This document shows, one piece after another, positions 1 to 7,035 of a stretch of 21,276 bases of DNA. The first letter of the stretch is position 1, and every line of letters starts with the position of its first letter. The DNA is from JBAXRT01 sp037131065 (GTDB lineage: Bacteria > Bacteroidota > Bacteroidia > Bacteroidales > FEN-979), in NCBI GenBank assembly GCA_037131065.1, contig JBAXRT010000038.1, positions 1 to 21,276 of the forward strand, in the 5' to 3' direction. The notes below the pieces were generated by a model that was not told the origin of the DNA, searched no databases, and saw nothing but the letters and a program-made list of their open reading frames with translations. The translations under genes were made by a program, and so were the position numbers.

Positions 1-13
1 GGTGACTTTGCCC

Positions 14-2455
14 CTACCCTTTTACCCTGAAATTTCGTAAACGCAGGCTGTTCGTAACTACGAACACCGAACTGAAAGCCATGGCTCCCGCCGCCAGCAT
101 CGGGTTCAGCAATCCTGCCGCAGCAACAGGGATCAGCGCAACATTATAGATGAGCGCCCAAACCAGGTTCTGTATAATAGTTTGGTAGGTGCGTCGCGAC
201 AGTTCAATGGCACGCCCTACCCCCGCCAGATCACCACTCATGAGGGTGATGCCTGCAGCCGCCATGGCCACATCGGTTCCCGTGCCGATGGCAATTCCCA
301 CATCAGCCTGCGCCAGCGCCGGGGCATCATTGATCCCGTCGCCAACCATCGCAACGACCAGCCGCTTTCCTTCACCCTGCAATGCTCCCTCCTGCAGCTT
401 CCTGATCTCCCCAGCCTTATCTCCGGGCAAAACCTCGGCAAGCAGGCTCTCAATACCCACCTGGCCGGCAATTGCCCGGGCTGCTGCTTCATTATCGCCG
501 GTGATCATCATAACCCTGAGCCCCATCCGTTGGATCTCTCCAACAGCCTCTTTTGACGAAGGCTTTACCGTATCGGCAAGCGCTATGAGCCCGGCAGGGA
601 TGTGAGGTCCCTCCTGCCCCTCGGCTCCGGCCGCAACAACCATCACCGTCTTTCCCTCCCGCTGTAATCGGATGATCTCCAGGTCAAAAGCCTCCAGGCA
701 GATCCCCTCATTCTGCATCATCCGGGGGTTCCCTATCATCACAGACCGGTCGCCGACCACGGAACGAATCCCGAAGCCGCTGACGGCTTTGAATTTTGAC
801 GGCTCCGTGACCTCCAGTCCCTTCTCTTTAGCCGAATCAACAATCGCCCTGCCCAGCGGGTGTTCCGATCCCTTTTCAGCTGATGCAGACAGTTTCAGTA
901 ATTGGTCCTTCTCCCATCCGGGGAAGACCACAAGGTCGGTTACTCCAGGCTGCCCCATGGTAATGGTCCCGGTCTTGTCGAAAACGATCATGCTGATCTT
1001 TCCTGCCCGCTCGAGTGTTTCGCTGTTCCTGAAGAGGATCCCGTGTCCGGCTCCCCTCGCGGTTCCCACCATGATGGCGGTGGGTGTTGCCAACCCTATC
1101 GCACAGGGACAGGCGATGACAAGCACGGCGATAGCGTTCATCATTGCGATCGTCCAACCGGCCTGAGAAAAGAGGATCCAGCCGGCAAGCGTCAGTATGG
1201 CCAGCAGGATGATGACCGGTACAAAATATTTTCCGATCCTGTCGGCCATCTTCTGCACCGGGGCCTTGGTCCCCTGCGCCTCCTGCACCAGCTGTATGAT
1301 CCGGGCAAGCGCCGTGTTCTTCCCCACCCTGATGGCCTCTAAGCGGATCATCCCCTCGAGGTTGAGGGTGGATCCGATCACCTCATCGCCCGGCCCCTTG
1401 CTTACCGGCATCGATTCGCCGGTGATCATCGACTCGTCCAGCGAAGATCTTCCTTCGGTAATGATACCGTCGACCGGGATCTTCTCACCGGGACGAACAA
1501 CCAGGGTATCCCCGACGATCATCTGGTCAAGCTTTATCTCCGACTCCGCGCCATTCCGGATCACCCGGGCCGTTCTTGCTTTCAACCTCATCAGGGCACG
1601 CAACGCTTCCGAAGTCTTTCCTTTGGCGCGGGTTTCGAGGTATTTCCCGAGCCGGATCAGGGTGATGATGGCAGCCCCGGTTTCATAATAAACATGGTGA
1701 CTGCTTACCAGTTTGAGGGTAACGGCAAGACTGGAAAAATAGGCAACCGACGATCCCATCATGATGAGGACATCCATGTTGGCGCTGCCGCCACGCAGAC
1801 TTTTCCAGGCACCCCGGTAGAACTGCCAGCCGACAACGAACTGAACGACGGTGGCGGCCGCGAGCATCATGTACTGATCACCGTTGAAGCCGATGCCAGT
1901 GAAATCACGGAGCATGCTGAAGACGATCAGTGGGATTGTGAAGATAAGTCCGAGGATCAGGAGGTTTTTCTGTTTCTTGAGTTCCGAATTTCGGACACGG
2001 ACCTCCACATCATCAGCCTCTTCCGACTCGCCTGAAAGGAGCGGTGTAAATCCCGATCTGCTGATCACGCTGACGAACTCACCGATGGAGGTGGCACCCG
2101 GGATGTATTCAAGGGCAATACGCTCGGTTGTGAAATTAGCCGTGGCAGCCAGTACTCCTTTCTGGCGTAAAAGGACCTTCTCCAGCGCCAGGGCATCTGC
2201 ATGATCATGCATCCCGCTAACAGGAAACTCAACCCTTCCGGTTGCAATCCCGTAGCCTGTCTTTTTCACCGAGGTGATGATCTGCTGCTCATTGATAAGA
2301 GAGGGGTCAAAAGCAAGGTGAAGCTTTTCAGATGCAAAGTCGATGTTCGCCACCCCGATGCCGGGCAGTTTCCGGATATTCCGTTCGATGTTTGCCGCAC
2401 AATTGGTACAGGACATCCCGGTGACGGGCATGGAAATATTTTTAATCTCAACCAT
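14..2455 (-). CDS. copA: Copper-translocating P1B-type ATPase (CopA family)
   Basis: An inner-membrane ATP-driven pump expected to export Cu(I) from the cytoplasm. The 813-residue protein starts with a heavy-metal-associated (HMA) domain carrying GMSCTNC (Cys16, Cys19), followed by a second HMA-like domain (about residues 73-138) whose two cysteines are Asp84 and Asp87. Eight membrane segments are expected; the metal-site CPC is at residues 449-451. TGES (345-348), the phosphorylated aspartate in DKTGT (493-497), the SEHP nucleotide-binding loop (530-533), and later TGDN and GDGINDAP are all present. Near the end, the YN pair and MxxSS are the residues that mark Cu(I) specificity in P1B-1 pumps. 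Length is normal and it looks intact. The ATG start is supported by GGGAGG five bases upstream, unusually strong for this phylum. The helicase gene lies 77 bases upstream on the same strand, with no terminator seen between them. Confidence 0.95.
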   Translation of the reverse strand: MVEIKNISMPVTGMSCTNCAANIERNIRKLPGIGVANIDFASEKLHLAFDPSLINEQQIITSVKKTGYGIATGRVEFPVSGMHDHADALALEKVLLRQKGVLAATANFTTERIALEYIPGATSIGEFVSVISRSGFTPLLSGESEEADDVEVRVRNSELKKQKNLLILGLIFTIPLIVFSMLRDFTGIGFNGDQYMMLAAATVVQFVVGWQFYRGAWKSLRGGSANMDVLIMMGSSVAYFSSLAVTLKLVSSHHVYYETGAAIITLIRLGKYLETRAKGKTSEALRALMRLKARTARVIRNGAESEIKLDQMIVGDTLVVRPGEKIPVDGIITEGRSSLDESMITGESMPVSKGPGDEVIGSTLNLEGMIRLEAIRVGKNTALARIIQLVQEAQGTKAPVQKMADRIGKYFVPVIILLAILTLAGWILFSQAGWTIAMMNAIAVLVIACPCAIGLATPTAIMVGTARGAGHGILFRNSETLERAGKISMIVFDKTGTITMGQPGVTDLVVFPGWEKDQLLKLSASAEKGSEHPLGRAIVDSAKEKGLEVTEPSKFKAVSGFGIRSVVGDRSVMIGNPRMMQNEGICLEAFDLEIIRLQREGKTVMVVAAGAEGQEGPHIPAGLIALADTVKPSSKEAVGEIQRMGLRVMMITGDNEAAARAIAGQVGIESLLAEVLPGDKAGEIRKLQEGALQGEGKRLVVAMVGDGINDAPALAQADVGIAIGTGTDVAMAAAGITLMSGDLAGVGRAIELSRRTYQTIIQNLVWALIYNVALIPVAAAGLLNPMLAAGAMAFSSVFVVTNSLRLRNFRVKG

Positions 2456-2460
2456 TCAGA

Positions 2461-2466
2461 CCTCCC
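2461..2466 (-). promoter_or_regulatory. Shine-Dalgarno sequence of copA
   Basis: The minus strand reads GGGAGG, ending five bases before the copA ATG. Most genes in this window have no recognisable Shine-Dalgarno sequence, so this one stands out and supports the chosen start. Confidence 0.6.
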
Positions 2467-2467
2467 G

Positions 2468-2487
2468 GCACTTCATGGATAAAGTGC
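2468..2487. repeat. Perfect inverted repeat in the copA leader
   Basis: GCACTT and AAGTGC form perfect 6-base arms around an 8-base spacer, directly upstream of the copA ribosome binding site. This could be an operator for a copper-responsive regulator or an RNA hairpin in the leader. It does not match the CopY box (TACAnnTGTA). Function is inferred from position only. Confidence 0.4.
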
Positions 2488-2532
2488 TTTACAAATTAGT
2501 GGGTTAACGTAAATGGATCATATAAAAATATG

Positions 2533-4281
2533 TCAATACTTTGTTTTATTTTTCCGTTTGCGGTCTCCCTGGTTCCGCTTTTTCGATTTGTCAAAATCCG
2601 TACCCCCTTTGAACTTATTTTTCCCTCCGAATGATTTACCCTCTTTCCTTCCTTTGTTTGACGGCTCCTGCTCAAAATCGACCACCAGCGGGATATCCCG
2701 GAAATCAAGATTTTTCAGGGAAGCGATAAGTCCGGGTGCTGCCGCTGTCTCCACTTCAAAAACGGCGCTTTTCTTTGCCAGGTCGATATTGCCGATTCGG
2801 ATCCTTCGGCCGGTGGTGTTCTCGTTGACCAGTTCGATGAGGGTCGCCGGGTAGAGGCCGTCTACCTTGCCGACATTGATCGTCAAACGGACGAAACCGG
2901 GTTCATCCCTGCGGAATCCGGCGCCGGACCTGCCTTTATCCCGCTCTTTTTCTTCCGTCACATTGATATCCTTTGCGCTCCTGTAATATTCCAGGAAGCG
3001 GTTGAATTCAAGGGCAACAAAACGCTTGATGATATCCTCCTTCTCAAGCCACTCCAGTTTACGGTAGATGGCAGGGAGGAAGGGATCGATATCTGAGTGT
3101 TCGATCTCCACATTTTCCATCTTGCTGATCATGTTGAACAGCTGCTTCTCACAGATCTCACGTCCTCCGGGGATCTTGCCGGCAGTGATCGGTTTGTTGA
3201 TCCTCTTCTCGATCTGCTTTATTATATGTTTTTCTTTCGTATTGATGATGGAGATTGAAATGCCTGCCTTGCCTGCGCGGCCTGTCCGCCCGCTGCGGTG
3301 GGTATATGCCTGCATGTCATCCGGCAGGTTATAATTGATAATATGGGTAAGATCATCCACATCAATACCGCGTGCGGCCACATCGGTTGCAACCAGGAGC
3401 CGGACATGGCGTATACGGAACTTCTGCATCACGCTGTCGCGCTGCGCCTGCGATAAATCCCCGTGAAGCGCTTCGGCATTGTACCCGTCATGGATCAGCT
3501 TGTCGGCTATTTCCTGGGTGTCAATCCTTGTGCGGCAAAAAACTATCCCGTAAATGGAGGGATAGTAATCGACGATCCGCTTCAGCGCAACGTACTTGTC
3601 TTTTGCATGCACGGTATAATAGATGTGACGGATATTCTCGGCCCCGGCATTTTTACTCCCTATCGTGATCTCCACCGGGTTGTGCATGTACTTCCTTGCG
3701 ATCACAGCCACCTCGTTCGGCATGGTGGCTGAAAAAAGCAGGGTACTGCGCTCTTCCGGGACTTCAGCCAGGATATCATTGATACTGTCGAGAAATCCCA
3801 TATTCAGCATCTCATCCGCTTCATCCAGGACGACGGTCTTCACCCTGCCCAGACGGATCGCACGGCGGCGCATAAGGTCAAGCAACCTTCCGGGTGTGGC
3901 GACAACGATCTGGACCCCTTTTTTCAGTGACTTGATCTGTATCTCCATGCTGCTTCCTCCGTAAACCGGAAGTACTTTAAGGTCATCGGTGTATTTCCCG
4001 AAATCATTCAGATCGTTCGTGATCTGAAGGCATAATTCCCGTGTCGGGCAAAGTACCAGTGCCTCGGGTGTTGCACTGCCTGTATCGGCCTGCTGGATCA
4101 GCGGTACGCCATAGGCGGCGGTCTTTCCGGTCCCGGTCTGGGCCAGGGCGACAATATCGGTCTTCTTGCCAAGAAGCAGCGGGATCACCTTTTCCTGTAC
4201 GGGCATGGGTGATTCAAAGCCGAGTTCGGTCAGGGCAAGTGCGATATCCTCACGGATGCCCAATTCTTCAAATGTTATCAT
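2533..4281 (-). CDS. deaD: DEAD-box ATP-dependent RNA helicase with DbpA-type RNA-binding domain
   Basis: A cytoplasmic RNA helicase expected to unwind structured RNA in ribosome assembly and RNA turnover, notably in the cold. The 582 residues carry the full motif set in order: Q motif near the start, AQTGTGKT (47-54), PTREL, TPGRLLDL, DEAD, SAT, then in the second RecA-like lobe the GDLSQAQR region, ATDVAARGID and HRSGRTGR. A C-terminal domain (about residues 460-545) resembles the DbpA/CsdA RNA-binding fold, followed by a Lys/Arg/Gly-rich basic tail of about 40 residues. This architecture fits DeaD/CsdA better than RhlE. The ATG has no clear Shine-Dalgarno sequence. A good -7 element lies about 115 bases upstream, implying a long leader as is common for cold-inducible helicase genes. 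It could be cotranscribed with copA downstream. Confidence 0.93.
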   Translation of the reverse strand: MITFEELGIREDIALALTELGFESPMPVQEKVIPLLLGKKTDIVALAQTGTGKTAAYGVPLIQQADTGSATPEALVLCPTRELCLQITNDLNDFGKYTDDLKVLPVYGGSSMEIQIKSLKKGVQIVVATPGRLLDLMRRRAIRLGRVKTVVLDEADEMLNMGFLDSINDILAEVPEERSTLLFSATMPNEVAVIARKYMHNPVEITIGSKNAGAENIRHIYYTVHAKDKYVALKRIVDYYPSIYGIVFCRTRIDTQEIADKLIHDGYNAEALHGDLSQAQRDSVMQKFRIRHVRLLVATDVAARGIDVDDLTHIINYNLPDDMQAYTHRSGRTGRAGKAGISISIINTKEKHIIKQIEKRINKPITAGKIPGGREICEKQLFNMISKMENVEIEHSDIDPFLPAIYRKLEWLEKEDIIKRFVALEFNRFLEYYRSAKDINVTEEKERDKGRSGAGFRRDEPGFVRLTINVGKVDGLYPATLIELVNENTTGRRIRIGNIDLAKKSAVFEVETAAAPGLIASLKNLDFRDIPLVVDFEQEPSNKGRKEGKSFGGKNKFKGGTDFDKSKKRNQGDRKRKNKTKY

Positions 4282-4324
4282 GTAAATTCAAATTGTGTGC
4301 TTTCGGGATCTCCGGTGGTCGGGC

Positions 4325-4339
4325 GTCACGCTGAGTGAC
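4325..4339. repeat. Small hairpin in the helicase leader
   Basis: GTCAC and GTGAC are perfect 5-base arms around a 5-base loop (4330-4334), inside the predicted leader RNA of the helicase gene. It is a candidate RNA structure for temperature- or helicase-dependent control; nothing beyond the dyad itself supports this. Confidence 0.35.
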
Positions 4340-4396
4340 TGGGCAGGAAATTAGGATTCGGTATGCTAGTCCGGGAAACACTTGTTAATATTGCGG

Positions 4397-4404
4397 CAAA
4401 GGTA
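4397..4404 (-). promoter_or_regulatory. Bacteroidota-type -7 element upstream of the helicase
   Basis: The minus strand reads TACCTTTG, an exact match to the Bacteroidota consensus TAnnTTTG, followed by CCGC. No convincing -33 TTG is seen at the usual spacing. Transcription would start about 105-110 bases before the helicase ATG. Confidence 0.55.
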
Positions 4405-4443
4405 CGACACTTTACGGTCCGATCCTCTTAATTTTTTTAGCCT

Positions 4444-5547
4444 TCAGAACGGGCTGCATTCAAGCGGGGATAACCTCAGGTAGTGCTGCCGTTCGGAAGG
4501 GCACTGTTCGTAACGGTCTTTCCCGAAAAGTCTTATTTTGGAAAATTCGAGGATGACGGTGATCTCATGGGCCCCGCCCGTTCCTGCAAGATTCCCCGCA
4601 AGCTGTATATCATAACTGTACATGAATTTCAGGCTCATGTCGTCGGCAAAAATATAACGGTATCCGGCGATGATATCCAGGGATGTTGCACCCTTGTAGT
4701 TGTTGGTGGTATAAAGATATCCTCCAAGGTAAATGTTGTACTTCAGCATATTCATCCCTACCTGGAGGGAGTTTTTGCCGTTCTGATTCTGGTAAAGGAT
4801 CCCGGGATTTATCTTCAGCGGATCACCAAACCCTCGGTTGGTTGTAAGGGTCGGAGATGAGGTCCTTCCAACTGCGATCACGAAGTCGAGATGGCCGATG
4901 TACTTCCTTGGCAAAGGCGACTTTGAGGTAGCCAGGAACGATTCATCCGGCTGGAACAGGTGGTCGACCGCAAAACCTGCAGTCCCTGCCAGGTTACCGG
5001 AGCTGTTGACAAACTGGACCAGTCCCCCGACCGAAAAATCGGCAAAGATCCTTTGCTGGCTGTCGGGAGGGGGAAGCGCCGTATTATAGATGTTCCCGTA
5101 TGTTTCATTGAGCTGGTCGCTGAATACAAAGTCGTTCCAGTTGATGCTTTTCTGCATCACGGAGGCTTTTACCCCGATCTGGCTGATCATGAAGGAGGAG
5201 AGCGGGATCCTGACGGAGAGTGACAGACCGGCGGAGAAGTTCTTGATGAACCCGATCCCTTCGTTGTCGGAGTTGATCATGATCCCGAGTCCCCCGGCAC
5301 CGGGGAGGTTCCTGTCGCCCCAGTCGGCCGAAAAATACATGGTCTTGAAATCGACCGGCAGAGCGGGCCATTGTTCCCGGTAGGAGAACCTGGCTCTCAA
5401 ACCGAGGTTCAGCCCGGTAAAGGCGGGATTGTAATAGACCGGGGCATTCAGCCACTGGGTATAATTCGGATCCTGACCACTCACCGGAAGAGGCGAAAGG
5501 GAGAGTCCAAGAAGGACGATCACCGGAAAAAGTAAACTTGTTTTCAT
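4444..5547 (-). CDS. PorP/SprF family outer-membrane protein (T9SS partner)
   Basis: A probable outer-membrane beta-barrel of the PorP/SprF family. Members help the type IX secretion system export or anchor specific partner proteins, as SprF does for SprB in Flavobacterium. The 367-residue product has a Sec signal peptide ending near VSGQ, then the family N-terminal signature: QDPNYTQW, NPAFTG, and a YREQWPALP segment. Alternating hydrophobic strands continue to the end. The last 20 or so residues form an extension with two cysteines (CPSERQ to LECSPF) beyond what I expect for the family. It starts only 17 bases after the stop codon of the type B CTD protein gene, the usual order for a substrate and its SprF-like helper, so the two are surely cotranscribed. 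No Shine-Dalgarno sequence and no clear terminator after the stop are seen. Confidence 0.9.
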   Translation of the reverse strand: MKTSLLFPVIVLLGLSLSPLPVSGQDPNYTQWLNAPVYYNPAFTGLNLGLRARFSYREQWPALPVDFKTMYFSADWGDRNLPGAGGLGIMINSDNEGIGFIKNFSAGLSLSVRIPLSSFMISQIGVKASVMQKSINWNDFVFSDQLNETYGNIYNTALPPPDSQQRIFADFSVGGLVQFVNSSGNLAGTAGFAVDHLFQPDESFLATSKSPLPRKYIGHLDFVIAVGRTSSPTLTTNRGFGDPLKINPGILYQNQNGKNSLQVGMNMLKYNIYLGGYLYTTNNYKGATSLDIIAGYRYIFADDMSLKFMYSYDIQLAGNLAGTGGAHEITVILEFSKIRLFGKDRYEQCPSERQHYLRLSPLECSPF

Positions 5548-5564
5548 GTTTAAATGATTTAAGA

Positions 5565-6743
5565 TTACCTCAGTAATGTTACTGTTCCCATCGGTTTTGC
5601 AGGGCCCTTTCCGATATCTGAGCCCGTCCAGATGGTGTTGTCAATAAATTGTGCATCGACTTTCCACATGTAGGTTCCCTGTGGCATCAACACACCGTTG
5701 CAGGTACCGTCCCAGCCTTCGGCAGGTCGTCCCTGTTCGTCAAGTTTAGCGGATTCCCACAGCAGGTGGCCCCAGTTGTCGTAGATCTCGATCCTGTACC
5801 GTTTCAGGTTCCGGCCGGCCGGCCTGAAGGTATTGGCAGGATAGACATTAGCCGTGGGGGCAAATGCATTCGGAATAAAGAGTCCTTTGAACAGAAGGTC
5901 ATACTGGTACATGGCCGTATCGAAGCAGTTGAGCCTGTTGGAAGAGATCAGCTGGATCATGTATTTGCCATCCTGGGTATAGGTCACCACCGGGTTCTCC
6001 TCGTCAGAGGTGTATCCGTTTCCGAAATCCCAGAAGTAACGGCTGGCCCCCTCCGACTTGTTTATCATCTGAACTTTCCATTCGTCGAAACCAAGGTTTT
6101 CGGTGATGGCGAATGCTGCCTTGATACTCAGCACGGTCATCACAAGTATTTCTGAAGTGACGGTGGCCGGTCTTGCATTTTTTTCGCTGGAAGTGAGGCG
6201 GCAGAGTATCACATCATCATCAACAAGGTGGTTTTCGGTATAAACCGGCCGGTTCTGACCAACGATGATCCCGTTCTTTGTCCAGACATAAACGGGGTTA
6301 TCCCCTTCGAACCGCACTGTTGCAGTGAAGGTCGCCCGCTCCCCTTTACAGATTGGGTTTTTATCAACACCAATGACAATGGCCGGGAATATCGACATCG
6401 CTTCATTCACGTTCACCAGGCCGACCTTCAGGTTGGTGCATCCGTTCAGGCCGGTGGCGGTCACAGTAAAGTAGTAGAGTCCTGCCTTTTTCCACAGGAC
6501 ATCGATCACAGGTCCGGTCCGGCCATTCACAAAAATGACTTCGTCCGGTCCCGGTTCCGTGGTCAGGGTGTAATCGGAATAAATAGTCCACATGTATGTT
6601 TCACCGGGCACCTCGATAACACCAAGCGAGTGCATCTCATCCCGGTCGACGACAATGCCGGTCTGTGCCGTGGTATTTACCACAGACAGGAAAGCCAGAA
6701 TCCATGCTATCCAGAATTGTCTATGAGCAATCAAAAGTCGCAT
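5565..6743 (-). CDS. Secreted PKD-domain protein with gliding-motility type B C-terminal domain
   Basis: A surface or extracellular protein predicted to leave the cell through the type IX secretion system. The 392 residues begin with a signal peptide (cleavage near TTAQ), then two Ig-like regions, one of them an immunoglobulin-style stretch near residues 120-200 (PICKGERATFTAT, VYVWTKNG). A PKD domain follows (YFWDFGNGYTSDEENP, about 240-280). The last 100 or so residues are a gliding-motility-associated C-terminal domain (CHU_C/type B sorting domain): FIPNAFAP, YRIEIYDNWGHLLWES, GWDGT, PQGTYMWKVDA. In SprB-like systems this domain directs export with the help of an SprF-type protein, and such a gene lies 17 bases downstream. 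This is the only member of the cluster with a recognisable T9SS signal. It is small compared with SprB-type adhesins, so it may be a base or connector subunit; that role is inferred. Confidence 0.9.
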   Translation of the reverse strand: MRLLIAHRQFWIAWILAFLSVVNTTAQTGIVVDRDEMHSLGVIEVPGETYMWTIYSDYTLTTEPGPDEVIFVNGRTGPVIDVLWKKAGLYYFTVTATGLNGCTNLKVGLVNVNEAMSIFPAIVIGVDKNPICKGERATFTATVRFEGDNPVYVWTKNGIIVGQNRPVYTENHLVDDDVILCRLTSSEKNARPATVTSEILVMTVLSIKAAFAITENLGFDEWKVQMINKSEGASRYFWDFGNGYTSDEENPVVTYTQDGKYMIQLISSNRLNCFDTAMYQYDLLFKGLFIPNAFAPTANVYPANTFRPAGRNLKRYRIEIYDNWGHLLWESAKLDEQGRPAEGWDGTCNGVLMPQGTYMWKVDAQFIDNTIWTGSDIGKGPAKPMGTVTLLR

Positions 6744-6773
6744 TTAAGCTCAATTTCAATATGCTATTGCCAA

Positions 6774-6781
6774 CAAAGTAA
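6774..6781 (-). promoter_or_regulatory. Weak -7-like element before the type B CTD protein
   Basis: The minus strand reads TTACTTTG, which has the TTTG but is off by one in spacing from TAnnTTTG. It lies about 30 bases before the ATG. No -33 element is convincing. It is listed because it is the only promoter candidate in the 292-base gap. Confidence 0.2.
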
Positions 6782-6809
6782 TGATCCCTCAAACGGGTAT
6801 ATCTTATCG

Positions 6810-6845
6810 CAGGTAACCGGAATACAGAAATAGGCTGTATACCTG
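6810..6845. repeat. Bulged inverted repeat in the 292-base gap
   Basis: An inner perfect dyad ATACAG (6822-6827) / CTGTAT (6835-6840) with a 7-base loop is extended by CAGGT (6810-6814) / ACCTG (6841-6845), leaving a 7-base bulge on one side only. It is upstream of the type B CTD protein gene and could be an RNA leader structure or an operator. Confidence 0.45.
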
Positions 6846-6897
6846 GAACCAACTATCAGATGCAGTCTGCCACTCCCAAAAGGGAAGCGGCTTCTAT

Positions 6898-6932
6898 GGT
6901 CAGTCTTTATCCCCGGGTTTAAGGGGCTGACC
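6898..6932. repeat. Alternative inverted repeat overlapping the long hairpin
   Basis: GGTCAG (6898-6903) can pair with CTGACC (6927-6932), and CCCC (6911-6914) with GGGG (6923-6926), with a 7-base one-sided bulge. Its right arm is shared with the long hairpin at 6923-6968, so the two structures exclude each other. Confidence 0.4.
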
Positions 6933-6968
6933 AAAAAGGCTTACTAAAAATGCCTTTTTGGTCACCCC
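6923..6968. terminator. Long hairpin between the 334-aa protein and type B CTD protein genes
   Basis: TGACCAAAAAGGC (6928-6940) and GCCTTTTTGGTCA (6952-6964) are perfect 13-base arms around an 11-base loop. The stem extends by GGGG (6923-6926) / CCCC (6965-6968) past a single bulged C. It lies 68 bases after the stop of the minus-strand gene ending at 7036. Neither strand has a T run right after the stem, so it is not a textbook intrinsic terminator. It may act as a partial terminator, an mRNA 3'-end stabiliser or part of an attenuator. Confidence 0.5.
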
Positions 6969-7035
6969 GAAAACAATAGTATTCAGAGATAAAGCAACTA
7001 AAATAATCTTCACTGAAACTTAACCTAAGAAAGGA

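Noticed and set aside
182..2204. Long open frames on the plus strand opposite the copper ATPase gene.
   Set aside because: They are antisense shadows of a complete, motif-perfect P1B ATPase, have no family features and rich low-complexity Ser/Pro/Arg content.
5548..5564. AT palindrome-like spacer between the type B CTD gene and the PorP/SprF-like gene as an operator.
   Set aside because: It is only 17 bases, lies between two clearly cotranscribed genes, and such AT-rich spacers are common in this phylum.
6930..7035. The frame of the 334-residue secreted protein stays open for about 37 codons after its TAA (to about 6922), hinting at a read-through or lost C-terminal domain.
   Set aside because: The extra peptide runs through the long hairpin, has no sorting-domain features and no similarity to the end of related proteins, so it is best explained by chance.
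6744..7035. Remnant insertion sequence or MITE, suggested by the inverted repeats.
   Set aside because: No terminal inverted repeats at a common edge, no target-site duplication and no transposase fragment could be seen; a genome-wide repeat search would be needed to reopen this.
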